NCBI RefSeq assembly: GCF_009829945.1
Contig: NZ_SZZT01000001.1
Coordinates: 248,001 to 312,000, forward strand
Source of the DNA: Pantoea sp. SoEX
GTDB lineage: Bacteria > Pseudomonadota > Gammaproteobacteria > Enterobacterales > Enterobacteriaceae
Reading direction: 5' to 3'
Length of the DNA stretch: 64,000 nt
Under the pieces are notes generated by a model. That model worked only from the letters and a program-made list of their open reading frames with translations, searched no databases and had not been told where the DNA came from. Each line of letters begins with the position of its first letter. Position 1 is the stretch's first letter. The position numbers and the translations under genes are program-made. Below, piece after piece: positions 29,995 to 39,937 of the stretch.

Positions 29995-31071
29995 ATGAAA
30001 AAGATGGTTACTGCTGCTATTGCAGTTTTATTTACTGGATTTTCAATTGTAATACAAGCAGCACCCCAACAAAATACTTGGTATGTTGGTAGCAAGATGG
30101 GATGGTCTAGATATTATAAAACTGATGTACATGATTATACTTATGCTCCTAATGATGGTTCTACTTCTGTAGATTCATTTGCTAAGAATTTATTTCTTGG
30201 TTATCAAATAACCCCAAGATTAGCCACTGAACTTGGTTTAGATACGTTAGGGAATATAATATATTCAGGAAAGAAAGTTTCTGGTAATTTTAAAGCGTAT
30301 GACTTACAGCTAAGTACTAAATTAAGTTATCCAATTATTAGTAATAAATTAGATGTATATACTAGGTTAGGAGGCTTAATATGGCATGCACGAGCAACAC
30401 AATTTACAGAACAGAATAATAACCGTATGCATGATAATGATGGAGGAATCTCTCCATTTTTAGCTGCTGGAATTGAATATGCTGTAAATAAGGATATAGG
30501 AATAAGATTAGATTATCAATTTGTTAAAAAAGTAGGTGATAAAAATATTGTAGGTTCAGAACCTAGCAATGGTTTTTTAACTATTGGCTTATCTTATAAA
30601 TTTGGTCAAGAACCTTATGATTCAACAACTATACCTGTCAGTAAAAATTTATCAATTAATAATGGTATTAAAGTGTTTAATCTAAAAAGTGATGTTTTAT
30701 TTAACTTTGATAAATTTGCTTTAAAAAAAGAAGGTAAAGAAACTCTAGATACATTGTATAATAAGTTAAAATGTTCTAATCAAAAAAATGATATCATAGT
30801 TATAGGTTTCACAGATAGAATAGGTTCTATAAAATATAATTACAAACTCTCTAAAAAAAGAGCTCAATCTGTTGTAAATTATTTAGTTATGAAAGGAATT
30901 CCATCTAGTAGTATTTCTATAAATAATTTAGGTAAATCTAATCCAATTACCAAAAATACATGTGATAATATAGAAAAACGCAAAGACTTAATAGAATGTT
31001 TAGCTCCAGATCGTAGAGTAGAAATTCAAATCAATTCCGTAAAAAATATTACTAATCATTTTAAATCGTAA
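29995..31071 (+). CDS. ompA: Outer membrane protein A
   Basis: OmpA is an eight-stranded outer-membrane barrel with a periplasmic peptidoglycan-binding domain. A signal peptide (about residues 1-21, ending VIQA) precedes NTWYVGSKMGWSRYY. The barrel covers roughly residues 22-200 and ends in GLSYKFGQ. The OmpA-like domain follows with NYKLSKKRAQSVVNYL, the cysteine pair in NTCDNIEKRKDLIECLAPD and RRVEIQI. Length is 358 (346 in E. coli). It links the outer membrane to the wall, in line with the kept murJ and dacC. It has its own terminator. Confidence 0.96.
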   Translation: MKKMVTAAIAVLFTGFSIVIQAAPQQNTWYVGSKMGWSRYYKTDVHDYTYAPNDGSTSVDSFAKNLFLGYQITPRLATELGLDTLGNIIYSGKKVSGNFKAYDLQLSTKLSYPIISNKLDVYTRLGGLIWHARATQFTEQNNNRMHDNDGGISPFLAAGIEYAVNKDIGIRLDYQFVKKVGDKNIVGSEPSNGFLTIGLSYKFGQEPYDSTTIPVSKNLSINNGIKVFNLKSDVLFNFDKFALKKEGKETLDTLYNKLKCSNQKNDIIVIGFTDRIGSIKYNYKLSKKRAQSVVNYLVMKGIPSSSISINNLGKSNPITKNTCDNIEKRKDLIECLAPDRRVEIQINSVKNITNHFKS

Positions 31072-31089
31072 TGATATTGAAAATGATAC

Positions 31090-31121
31090 CTATCCCCTTC
31101 TTGCTTATAGAAAGGGGATAG
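31090..31121 (+). terminator. ompA terminator
   Basis: A 10-bp stem CTATCCCCTT/AAGGGGATAG around a 12-base loop starts 19 bases after the ompA stop and is followed by TATTTTAAA. Four consecutive G-C pairs are exceptional in this sequence and point to a maintained terminator. Confidence 0.85.
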
Positions 31122-31224
31122 TATTTTAAATTATATCATTAATAAATTTGATGATAAAAACAACATTTTGCTATATAAATCATAATAACCGTTAATTTGA
31201 AACTTAATATAAAGTGCTAATATT

Positions 31225-32958
31225 TTGAAATATAAAAAAATAACATGGGAAGATTTGCAGCCAGATATTTTACAATATAAGTCTGCTTTTTCTAAAATTA
31301 AAGAAAATTTAATTGATCCTATAGAAAAAGTACAACCTAGATTAATAAATGGAATTGCGCATTTACACCATCAAAAACAAGGTTTTCCCGTTCTATTAAT
31401 ATATGGTAAAGAAAACCTCGATTATCTTAAGTTAATTGCACAAGTATCCAAGAACTTTATTATTCCTTCATCTGAATTATTTGGAGGGGACTATCAAGTT
31501 GTTAATGATGCAGTTATTTTAAAACCTGCTTCAGATCTACAACATACATTTACTAGCGAAGGTAAAGTTTGTTTTGCTGATTGGGTGGAGAAAAAAATAT
31601 TATTTGGATATGCATGTGTATATAAAAATCGTATTCATCTTGAACCTGGATTAATTCATCAGGCAAATGGTGGTACCTTAATACTTTCTTTAAAATCTAT
31701 TGTACTTCAGCCAAAAATTTGGTTTGATTTAAAAAAATTTATTGAACAAGGATATAGCGAATTAGTTCCTAAAAACAAAAAAAATACTCTACCAACATCA
31801 ATTCCCGTAATGCCATTAAAATTAAACTTAATTCTCTGTGGTAATGCAGATTCATTACATAATTTTAGAACAATTGATTCTGAATTATATAAAATAGCAA
31901 TCTACACCGAATTTGAAGAAAACATAAAAATATCAAATGAAGATGATATGTTAGCATGGTGTAGGTGGGTAGTTTATTTAGCAGAACAAGCTTGTTTACC
32001 AGTACCAGAAGAAAATTTTTGGCCAGAACTTATAAAAGAAGGAATTCGTGCTACCAATGATAGAGAAAAATTACCTTTATGTCCAGTATGGTTAGTTCGT
32101 CAAATTAGAGAATCATTTTTAATAACCGATAATTTATTAGATGATAAAGCATTATGTAATGCTACACAAATACGTTTGTGGCGAGAAAACCATCTACAAG
32201 AAATTATAAATGATGATATACTCTTAAAAAGAAATCTAATTGATACTCAAGGTGAAGTTATAGGACAAATTAATGGGTTATCAATTATTGATTATCCTAG
32301 CCATCCTCGTGTTATAGGTTGTCCGTGTAGAATTACATGTGTAGTATATCCTGGACATAGTGAACTAATTGATATAGAAGGAAATTCTAAATTAGGTAGT
32401 AATATATATGTAAAAAGCACGATGATTATACAATCTTATTTAATGTCTGAACTAGAAATACAACTACCATTTATTGCTTCATTAGTATTTGAGCAATCTT
32501 ATTGTGAAATTGATGGAGATAGTTCCTCACTGGCAGGCATTTGTGCAATCATTAGTTCGTTATCTCAACATCCTATTAATCAACAAATAGCAGTAACTGG
32601 TTCTATAGATCAGTTAGGAAATATACAGCCAGTTGGTGGATTAAATGAAAAAATTGAATCTTTTTTTGATATTTGCTATAGGAGAGGGCTTACTGGACAA
32701 CAAGGTGTAATCATACCAGATCAAAATATACGTAATTTAGGTCTTAGTGAATATTTAATAAAAGCTGTTAAGCAGGATAATTTTCACATATGGACAGTGA
32801 AACATGTTAATGAAGCGATATACTTATTAACTGGAAAATTATGGAAAAATAAAGAAGATAAACAAAATTGTCTATATTATTTCATTAAAAAGCGAATTCA
32901 TAAACAAAATACAAATTCAGAATTAAATTCACATCGTTGGTTTAAATGGTTTAAATAA
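31225..32958 (+). CDS. lonH: Lon-like ATP-independent protease LonH (YcbZ)
   Basis: This 577-residue protein is the Lon-related protease that neighbours ompA in E. coli (YcbZ, 586). The N-terminal half is a degenerate AAA-like region (ILCGNADSLHNFR and neighbouring stretches) without a clear Walker A. The C-terminal protease domain keeps the Ser-Lys dyad: serine in EIDGDSSSLAGICAI and lysine in VGGLNEKIESFFD. The start is TTG at 31225, chosen because MKYKKITWEDLQPD aligns with the E. coli N-terminus; no in-frame ATG fits better. matP upstream and fabA and rmf downstream are lost. Substrates are unknown. Confidence 0.9.
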   Translation: MKYKKITWEDLQPDILQYKSAFSKIKENLIDPIEKVQPRLINGIAHLHHQKQGFPVLLIYGKENLDYLKLIAQVSKNFIIPSSELFGGDYQVVNDAVILKPASDLQHTFTSEGKVCFADWVEKKILFGYACVYKNRIHLEPGLIHQANGGTLILSLKSIVLQPKIWFDLKKFIEQGYSELVPKNKKNTLPTSIPVMPLKLNLILCGNADSLHNFRTIDSELYKIAIYTEFEENIKISNEDDMLAWCRWVVYLAEQACLPVPEENFWPELIKEGIRATNDREKLPLCPVWLVRQIRESFLITDNLLDDKALCNATQIRLWRENHLQEIINDDILLKRNLIDTQGEVIGQINGLSIIDYPSHPRVIGCPCRITCVVYPGHSELIDIEGNSKLGSNIYVKSTMIIQSYLMSELEIQLPFIASLVFEQSYCEIDGDSSSLAGICAIISSLSQHPINQQIAVTGSIDQLGNIQPVGGLNEKIESFFDICYRRGLTGQQGVIIPDQNIRNLGLSEYLIKAVKQDNFHIWTVKHVNEAIYLLTGKLWKNKEDKQNCLYYFIKKRIHKQNTNSELNSHRWFKWFK

Positions 32959-33015
32959 TTTCTTAGTTAATATTAAGATGGAATGATAAATATAATTTAC
33001 AATAATTAATAATTA

Positions 33016-33597
33016 TTATAACTTCAGTTTAAGTATTTCTTCAGATATTTGGTTGCATACTTTATGCCAACCTAATGATAAGGTAGATATAAGTCCATCA
33101 TATCCATCTTTTTTTTGTGGTACAATAAAGCTAAAATGATGCATAATAAAATATTTTTTATATTCTAATATCCACTCACCACTAATAATAGCTTTACCAT
33201 CATATCTTCCTTGAAATTTATGCAGTATTACATTTAATTTGTTTGTTGTTTTATTTTTTAACATTGGGATATCAGATATAAACCACCCAGGGAGATTTTT
33301 ATTTAAGTTATAAATCATAGTTTCTTTCAGTTGCTGAACAATAGGATTTGCCCATAAGTTGTTATTAGTAATAATATACTCTACATCGTTAGTTTGATAA
33401 ACTAATCCATTACCAGCTAAATGATCCGGTAATAGAATTTGTTGAACCCAAATAGCACATTTATCATTATAATGATATTTTTTTTTGTCAACTATTGCAT
33501 TTGTTTCTAACGGCAAACGGTAATAAATTTTTTTTACGGCAGTACTACAACAAGCAGTAAGCAATATCGTAATTAATATTATGTATGATTTTTTCAC
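33016..33597 (-). CDS. pqiC: Outer-membrane lipoprotein PqiC
   Basis: PqiC is the lipoprotein partner of the PqiAB lipid-transport system. The 193-residue precursor starts with a lipoprotein signal peptide whose lipobox is LLTAC, with Cys16 as the modified residue. The remaining sequence is of the ABC-type auxiliary lipoprotein (YmbA) type. It overlaps the pqiB stop by 4 bases, which indicates coupled translation in a pqiA-pqiB-pqiC operon. It is more diverged than pqiA, and the identification leans partly on position. Confidence 0.88.
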   Translation of the reverse strand: MKKSYIILITILLTACCSTAVKKIYYRLPLETNAIVDKKKYHYNDKCAIWVQQILLPDHLAGNGLVYQTNDVEYIITNNNLWANPIVQQLKETMIYNLNKNLPGWFISDIPMLKNKTTNKLNVILHKFQGRYDGKAIISGEWILEYKKYFIMHHFSFIVPQKKDGYDGLISTLSLGWHKVCNQISEEILKLKL

Positions 33598-35258
33598 CTT
33601 TTGATTATCCTTTTTGGTTGAGGATCTTGTTCTGGTGAAGCTTTATATATAAGAGCATTACTATTAATACTGAGATTTTTAAGTATTGAGTTAAGTTCAC
33701 TTAATACTTCTGTCAATATTTGCATATTGATCATAATTCTATCATACATAATCGATCCAGGTTGCAGATTTTGAATACTCATATTAAGATCATTTATAGT
33801 TTTACAAATATTTTTTGGAAGATTATATATCATAGGATTTTTTAAAATATTATTAGCTGTTTTAATAATATTGTTAAAATCTTCTAATGTTTTTTCTCCT
33901 TTTTTTAAAGTTATACTAGATTCTTTCGCTATTTCTTTAATTGGCAATTTATTAATTTTATCAATTAATAATAAAATTTTTTCCTGTATATTATTGAAAT
34001 TACTATTAATAGTAGGAATTGTTTTGTAACCTAAAATTGTTTTATCCTTGCTGATTGTAGATGTATTAGCGTGGAAATCTAAATCAATATAAGTAGAACC
34101 TGATAATAAATTGTTAGTTTTTATCATTGCATAAAGCATATTTTTTTTGTTACATAAATATTTGTCTATATTAAAATTTTTACCTAAAATTTTAATAAAA
34201 CGTTTTGGTTCAATCTGAATCAATATCGGAATATTGTAATTATCACTTAATTGTTGTTTCTTAATAGCTTTGACAAAAGGTACTTGTGATACTGTTCCAA
34301 TTCTAATACCACGCAATTCTACTGGTGAACCGACTTTTAAACCACGAATAGAACTAGAAAAAACTAATACATAATTTACATGGTTTTTATGCAGCATGTC
34401 TTGCATACTGTCTTGATTATCAAATAGATAATATAATTTTTTGTTTTTAATATATTTACCGGAGAAACAACCAGTTTTGTCATCAAAATTTACACTACTA
34501 TTAAACAGGTTATTAAATGATCCAATTTCAATATTCATGCTTGAAGTAGATAAATTTGCATTAATACTACTATTCTTCCAAAAACAAATTTTATCATTTA
34601 CTAAGTTAGCATAAGGCTCTTCAATAAATAATTGATATATCATTTTATGATTATTGATATTAAATGTACTATTTTCTACTATTCCAACACGATAATTACG
34701 AAAAAATACTGGATCGCCTGTAAATAATTTTTCAAAATTTTTACTTTCTAATAGAATACGGATTCCTTTAGCATCAGGTAGTACAGTAGGAGGTTCATTC
34801 ATAAGTTTATAACTTTTAGCAGCTTTATTATTATCTGGAGATAATTTAATATTATTATTACCTGGAGATAATTCAATATAAGTTCCTGATAATAAATTAG
34901 TTAAGCCATTAATTCCTTCCTTTTTAACACGCGGTCTTACTATCCAAAACATAGTGTCTTTATGTAAAAGATAATTCATATCTGATTTTAGTCTAACTTT
35001 TACTTGTACATTATTTAAGTCTTTTGATATTGATATTTTTTTTACTAAACCTACGGTAACATTGTGACTTTTAATAACAGTACGTTCTTCTTCCAGTCCT
35101 TTAGCATCCTGAGTAATTAATATTACCTCAGGTCCTAAGTGAAATAACTGATATAGCATAATCCATGTAGTAATAAAAAGGGTAACAAAAGGAAAGATCC
35201 ATATTGGAGACCAATTTTTTATCTTACTAAGTATGGCATAATTATAGTTTATTTCCAT
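33594..35258 (-). CDS. pqiB: MCE-domain lipid transport protein PqiB
   Basis: PqiB forms a periplasm-spanning MCE tunnel for lipids between the membranes. The 554-residue protein has one N-terminal membrane helix (WSPIWIFPFVTLFITTWIML) followed by three MCE-type repeats, recognisable from GLEEERTVIKSHNVTVGLVK, LFTGDPVFFRNYRVGIVE and GLKVGSPVELRGIRIGTVSQ. A C-terminal helical region forms the needle-like tunnel end. Length matches E. coli (546). The gene lies 16 bases after pqiA. Confidence 0.94.
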   Translation of the reverse strand: MEINYNYAILSKIKNWSPIWIFPFVTLFITTWIMLYQLFHLGPEVILITQDAKGLEEERTVIKSHNVTVGLVKKISISKDLNNVQVKVRLKSDMNYLLHKDTMFWIVRPRVKKEGINGLTNLLSGTYIELSPGNNNIKLSPDNNKAAKSYKLMNEPPTVLPDAKGIRILLESKNFEKLFTGDPVFFRNYRVGIVENSTFNINNHKMIYQLFIEEPYANLVNDKICFWKNSSINANLSTSSMNIEIGSFNNLFNSSVNFDDKTGCFSGKYIKNKKLYYLFDNQDSMQDMLHKNHVNYVLVFSSSIRGLKVGSPVELRGIRIGTVSQVPFVKAIKKQQLSDNYNIPILIQIEPKRFIKILGKNFNIDKYLCNKKNMLYAMIKTNNLLSGSTYIDLDFHANTSTISKDKTILGYKTIPTINSNFNNIQEKILLLIDKINKLPIKEIAKESSITLKKGEKTLEDFNNIIKTANNILKNPMIYNLPKNICKTINDLNMSIQNLQPGSIMYDRIMINMQILTEVLSELNSILKNLSINSNALIYKASPEQDPQPKRIIKR

Positions 35259-35274
35259 TAACTTATTAATTCCT

Positions 35275-36507
35275 CTATTTTGTGTTAATTCGATCCCAAA
35301 TTAACCTAGAATCAAAGTTCATTTCAGCCATCATAGTCAAAATTACAACTAGTGCAAATAATACTAATCCTGGTGAAGGATAAATTTGTATTAATTTGCC
35401 TATTCTTAATAAAGAAGAAAAAATTAATATTATGAATACATCAATCATTGACCAACGACCTATAAATTTAACTATTTTATAAACTAAATGCATTATTTTG
35501 GTATTATTATTATTTATTTTTGTATTCCAACATAGCCAACTAATTGATGCTATTTTTAATAAAGGTACTATAATACTAAATATAAATATTAATATAGAAA
35601 TAAAATAATAACTATCTGTCCATAATAAAATTATTCCTTCGATAATACTAGATGGATATCCTAAACCGAATATTTCTGTAATCATAACAGGCATAATATT
35701 AGCTGGAATATAACATATTAATGCAGTAAGCAATAAAGCTATTGTGCATTGTAAACTGTACTTATATCTTGCTTCAGATATAATGCCGCAACGTGTACAC
35801 TTATTTTGCGTTAATGGCAAAATTGCATTGCAACAAGGGCAAGAACGTAAACCTTGACTTAAACCGCTTTGACCAATTATAGGCTTTACAGTTAAATTAG
35901 GCATAGGCTTTATACATTGCCATAACCATCGACGATCAATACACTGAAAAAATCTTATTTGTAAAAAACAGAATAAGCACAAAGGCCAGAAACTGGGTTG
36001 TAAATTAATGATGCCGTAGCTGGTTAATTTTGTTATACTTATTAGTATAGCTCCTATAAAAATTTCAACCATCATCCACTGGTGAAGCTGAAATAATATT
36101 CTACCTAATAATAATTTTATTTTAATAGGTATCTTAATAGGATTAATTAATAAAAAAATTATAATAATGCAACATATAGGAATAAATTGTACAACTAGTA
36201 TGAAAAATGCGGCTAGTATAGTATAACCATCATTTACCATAGCACTAGGAATTTGATTTAGTAAAATTTGATTGTTTATCCCAGCAAAATTAATATTTAT
36301 AAAGGGAAAAATATTAGATAGAACTAACAAAAAAAGTGTAGATAAAGCATAAATGTTATGTCTTTTATGTGGCTCACGCCAATTTGAAATTAATACAGAA
36401 TAACAACGAGGACAAGATGCTTGTTTTCCATCCAATAAGGAAGATAATTCTACAAGCAAATCACATTTTGAACAAATTATATAATCAACATTTTTATTTG
36501 CTGACAT
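35275..36507 (-). CDS. pqiA: Paraquat-inducible inner-membrane protein PqiA
   Basis: PqiA is the inner-membrane component of the Pqi lipid-transport system. The 410-residue protein contains two similar halves, each starting with a cysteine-rich rubredoxin-like motif: CSKC with CPRC near residues 17 and 33, and CPCC with CTRC in the middle. Each half is followed by about four membrane segments. RSCPCCNAILPL and the C-terminal MAEMNFDSRLIWDR follow E. coli PqiA (417). It is the first gene of pqiABC. Its retention implies selection for outer-membrane lipid balance. Confidence 0.94.
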   Translation of the reverse strand: MSANKNVDYIICSKCDLLVELSSLLDGKQASCPRCYSVLISNWREPHKRHNIYALSTLFLLVLSNIFPFININFAGINNQILLNQIPSAMVNDGYTILAAFFILVVQFIPICCIIIIFLLINPIKIPIKIKLLLGRILFQLHQWMMVEIFIGAILISITKLTSYGIINLQPSFWPLCLFCFLQIRFFQCIDRRWLWQCIKPMPNLTVKPIIGQSGLSQGLRSCPCCNAILPLTQNKCTRCGIISEARYKYSLQCTIALLLTALICYIPANIMPVMITEIFGLGYPSSIIEGIILLWTDSYYFISILIFIFSIIVPLLKIASISWLCWNTKINNNNTKIMHLVYKIVKFIGRWSMIDVFIILIFSSLLRIGKLIQIYPSPGLVLFALVVILTMMAEMNFDSRLIWDRINTK

Positions 36508-36800
36508 CTATGTTACCTTAAATTTCTATATTTGCATAAAAAAGTAGATTAATTTTTTAATTAATCAAAAAATAACTTTTTATAACTATTATTTATAATA
36601 AAAGCATCTTATACTATATTAATAGTAGTCAAATAAGAAATCAAGATATTGTATTTTTATATCATGATATTTCCTTACGTTGATGAATATATAATAACTG
36701 ATTATTGTTTCTCTAAAATGATATTTACTTATAATTTACAAAGTTATAGCCTGTAAGTAAGTTTATTTAAAAATTATTAAAATAATTAACATAACAATTT

Positions 36801-37811
36801 TTAAATATAATTAACAATATCTTGAATTAACTTTGGTCCCTTATAGATAAGACCAGAATAAATTTGTATCAATGATGTACCAAGATTAATTTTTTCTCTA
36901 GCAGCAATTAAAGAATCGATACCACCCACTCCAATAATTGGAATACGTCCTTTAAGTTCTTTTGCTAAACATTTTATAACAAAACTACTACTTGATTGCA
37001 AAGGACGTCCGCTTAGTCCACCAATTTCTTCACAATTTTTCAATCCTTTAACTAAGGAACGATTAATAGTAGTATTAGTTGCAATAACACCATCAATCTG
37101 ATATTTAATCAAACTATCTGCAATTTTAACTATTTCTTCTTCTAAAAGGTCAGGAGAAATTTTTATAACTACTGGAACATATCTTAAAGTAAATTTTTCT
37201 AATGTTTTTTGTTTTATTTTTATAGCAGCTAAAAGATCATCAAGAACTTCTCCATATTGTAACATTCTTAAAAAAGGTGTATTAGGAGATGAAATATTAA
37301 TAGTAATATAGTCAGCATAGCAATAAACTTTTTCCATACAAATAAGATAATCATCTTTACTATTTTCAATTGGTGTACTTTCATTTTTACCAATATTTAT
37401 GCCAATAATACCTTCAAAATTGGATTTTTTTATATTGTTAACTAGATTGTCTACACCTAAATTATTCAATCCCATTCTATTAATAATACCTTCGGATTCT
37501 ATTAAACGGAATAACCTAGGTTTTTTATTACCAAGTTGAGCAATTGGTGTTACAGTGCCAACTTCAATAAATCCAAAACCCATAGCTCCAAATAGATCAA
37601 TACATTCTGCATTTTTATCCATGCCAGCTGCAAGACCTAATGCATTTTTAAAAGTAATTCCCATACAATTAACTGGACGTGATAATATTTTAAATTTAAA
37701 AATATTTTGCAGTAAAGTACCACTAATAATACTAAATTGCTTAATTGTAAATTTGTGTGTCAATTCAGGATCAAATTTGAATAATATTGATTTTATAATA
37801 TGATAAATCAT
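36801..37811 (-). CDS. pyrD: Dihydroorotate dehydrogenase (quinone)
   Basis: PyrD oxidises dihydroorotate to orotate at the inner membrane, passing electrons to quinone. The start at 37811 gives [16 protein letters not shown] and exactly 336 residues, as in E. coli, with GGAG upstream; the longer in-frame start at 37838 is not needed. The N-terminal class 2 helix is present. FMN and orotate motifs include [23 protein letters not shown] (catalytic serine) and GVGGIDS. It implies a quinone pool and some respiratory chain. Confidence 0.96.
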   Translation of the reverse strand: MIYHIIKSILFKFDPELTHKFTIKQFSIISGTLLQNIFKFKILSRPVNCMGITFKNALGLAAGMDKNAECIDLFGAMGFGFIEVGTVTPIAQLGNKKPRLFRLIESEGIINRMGLNNLGVDNLVNNIKKSNFEGIIGINIGKNESTPIENSKDDYLICMEKVYCYADYITINISSPNTPFLRMLQYGEVLDDLLAAIKIKQKTLEKFTLRYVPVVIKISPDLLEEEIVKIADSLIKYQIDGVIATNTTINRSLVKGLKNCEEIGGLSGRPLQSSSSFVIKCLAKELKGRIPIIGVGGIDSLIAAREKINLGTSLIQIYSGLIYKGPKLIQDIVNYI

Positions 37812-38310
37812 AATGTCTCCAAAATTATTAATTAACAAAATATGATTTATTTACACATAATAATTTCACCAAAAATTATTAAAAAATATTATAATATCTT
37901 TATTAAGATCATCTATAATAATTATTATAGATTTGAATCTTCGTAAAAAAATTATTTCCATATTTTAATAGCAGCTTAAATATATATATAATCATTAAAT
38001 ATGTAACAATAAAATTATTGTAATATAAAATACAAAGTAGAAATTATATAAATATTAAAGCATATAAACTATATAATATATAAAATTAAAATATACTTTA
38101 AGGTAGTTAATTAACATTATTAATTTTAATTAAATATTAAAAACTTTATGTTTTTTTGTGGTAAGATACAATAAATTTTGTCTAACTCTGTTATTTAGTC
38201 TAATTTGTTACTTATATATGATTTATTTTCAAAAAAATAATGTACTAAAGATTTAATACACTTAAAGATTAAAGTAATTTGTTTGTAAATAAATAAAAAG
38301 AGATATTTTT
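37812..38310. other. Divergent pyrD-asnS spacer
   Basis: These 499 bases lie between divergent pyrD and asnS; E. coli has pncB, pepN and other genes in this interval. No gene or remnant is recognised. The sequence before asnS (38150-38300) is the likely promoter area, but no clear consensus stands out. Confidence 0.5.
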
Positions 38311-39711
38311 ATGAAATTGGTATCTGCATCAGATATATTGCATGGTCGTGTTAGTGTTAATGATATAGTAACTATACGCGGTTGGGTACGTACTAGAAGA
38401 GATTCAAAAATTGGTTGTTCTTTTATTTCTATTTATGACGGTTCCTGTTTTAACAGTGTGCAAGTTGTTGTTAACAATTCTTTAGATGATTATAAAAATA
38501 AAATACTAAATTTAACTACAGGATGTTCAGTGATAGTTACTGGAATGATAATAAATTCTCCAGGTTATTGTCAGGATCTTGAAATTCAAGTAACTAAATT
38601 AGAAATAATTGGATGGGTAACAGATTCTAGTAGTTATCCCATGGCAGCAAAAAGCCATAGTATGGAACATTTACGGGAAATGGCACATTTACGTCCCAGA
38701 ACAAACATAATAGGTGCTATATCTCGTATAAGACATACGTTAGCTCAATATTTACATCGTTTTTTTGACAATCATGGTTTTTTTTGGATACCAACTCCAA
38801 TTATTACTTCATCTGATACTGAAGGGGCTGGTGAACTGTTTCGGGTATCTACTTTAGATTTAGAAAATCTACCTTATAATGATCTAGGTAAAGTTGATTT
38901 TAATAAAGACTTTTTTGGCAAAGAAACATTTTTGACTGTTTCTGGACAATTAAATGCTGAAGCTTATGCTAGTGCATTATCAAAAATATATACTTTTGGT
39001 CCTACTTTTAGAGCAGAAAATTCTAATACTAGTAGACATTTAGCTGAATTTTGGATGCTAGAACCTGAATATGCATTTGCATCTTTAGAAGATGTTATTA
39101 TCTTATCTGAATTAATGCTTAAATATATATTTGATATAATTCTTAAAGAGCGTAAGGATGATATGGAATTTTTTGCTAAACGAATTGATAGCAAAATCAT
39201 AGAACGTTTAGAAAAATTTTCATCTATCGATTTTATAAAAATAAATTATAATGAATCTATTGATATTTTAATAAAATCTAAAAGATCATTTGAAAATAAA
39301 GTTTATTGGGGTATAGATCTTTCCTCTGAACATGAGAGATTTTTGGTAGAAGAATATTTTAAAATACCGGTAATAATAAAAAATTATCCAAAAGAAGTAA
39401 AAGCTTTTTACATGCGTCTTAATGAGGACAATAAAACAGTTGCTTCAATGGATATTTTAGTACCAGGAATTGGAGAACTAATTGGTGGATCACAACGTGA
39501 AGAACGTATTGAAATATTAAATATGCGTCTTAAAGAATCAGGATTAAATAAAGAAGATTATTGGTGGTATTGCGATCTTAGACGTTATGGTACTGTTCCT
39601 CATTCTGGTTTTGGATTAGGATTTGAACGTTTAATTTCTTTTATTACTGGAGTGCAAAATATTAGAGATGTAGTACCATTTCCTCGTACATCACGTAACG
39701 CAAATTTTTAA
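38311..39711 (+). CDS. asnS: Asparaginyl-tRNA synthetase
   Basis: AsnS charges tRNA-Asn. The 466-residue class II synthetase has an N-terminal OB-fold anticodon domain (about residues 1-110, [13 protein letters not shown]) and the catalytic core with [22 protein letters not shown]-like [12 protein letters not shown] and [16 protein letters not shown]. Motif 3 is GFGLGFERL. Length equals E. coli. AAAGAGAT serves as the ribosome binding site. It precedes ompF as in E. coli. Confidence 0.97.
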   Translation: MKLVSASDILHGRVSVNDIVTIRGWVRTRRDSKIGCSFISIYDGSCFNSVQVVVNNSLDDYKNKILNLTTGCSVIVTGMIINSPGYCQDLEIQVTKLEIIGWVTDSSSYPMAAKSHSMEHLREMAHLRPRTNIIGAISRIRHTLAQYLHRFFDNHGFFWIPTPIITSSDTEGAGELFRVSTLDLENLPYNDLGKVDFNKDFFGKETFLTVSGQLNAEAYASALSKIYTFGPTFRAENSNTSRHLAEFWMLEPEYAFASLEDVIILSELMLKYIFDIILKERKDDMEFFAKRIDSKIIERLEKFSSIDFIKINYNESIDILIKSKRSFENKVYWGIDLSSEHERFLVEEYFKIPVIIKNYPKEVKAFYMRLNEDNKTVASMDILVPGIGELIGGSQREERIEILNMRLKESGLNKEDYWWYCDLRRYGTVPHSGFGLGFERLISFITGVQNIRDVVPFPRTSRNANF

Positions 39712-39814
39712 AAAGATATAGCAATAAAAAAATAAGTTGGAAATTTGATTTTTGTATAGAATCAAAGTGATTACTATATAATAAATCATTTTTATTAAAA
39801 TTAATTAAGATAAA

Positions 39815-39823
39815 TAAGGAGGG
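39815..39823 (+). promoter_or_regulatory. Orphan Shine-Dalgarno-like element upstream of ompF
   Basis: TAAGGAGGG is a near-perfect complement of the 16S rRNA 3' end, yet no start codon and no open frame of use follow it. It lies 115 bases before the ompF ATG, which has its own GAGG. It may be a relic, a ribosome standby site in the ompF leader, or chance. Confidence 0.4.
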
Positions 39824-39937
39824 ATAAATTCTTTCAGAAAAATTAATTATTAAAATTATTAATTTTAGTAAATTATTGATATTAATAAAAATAACAATAA
39901 TAATTATGCTGAATGACCCTAATGAGGCTAATAAATA

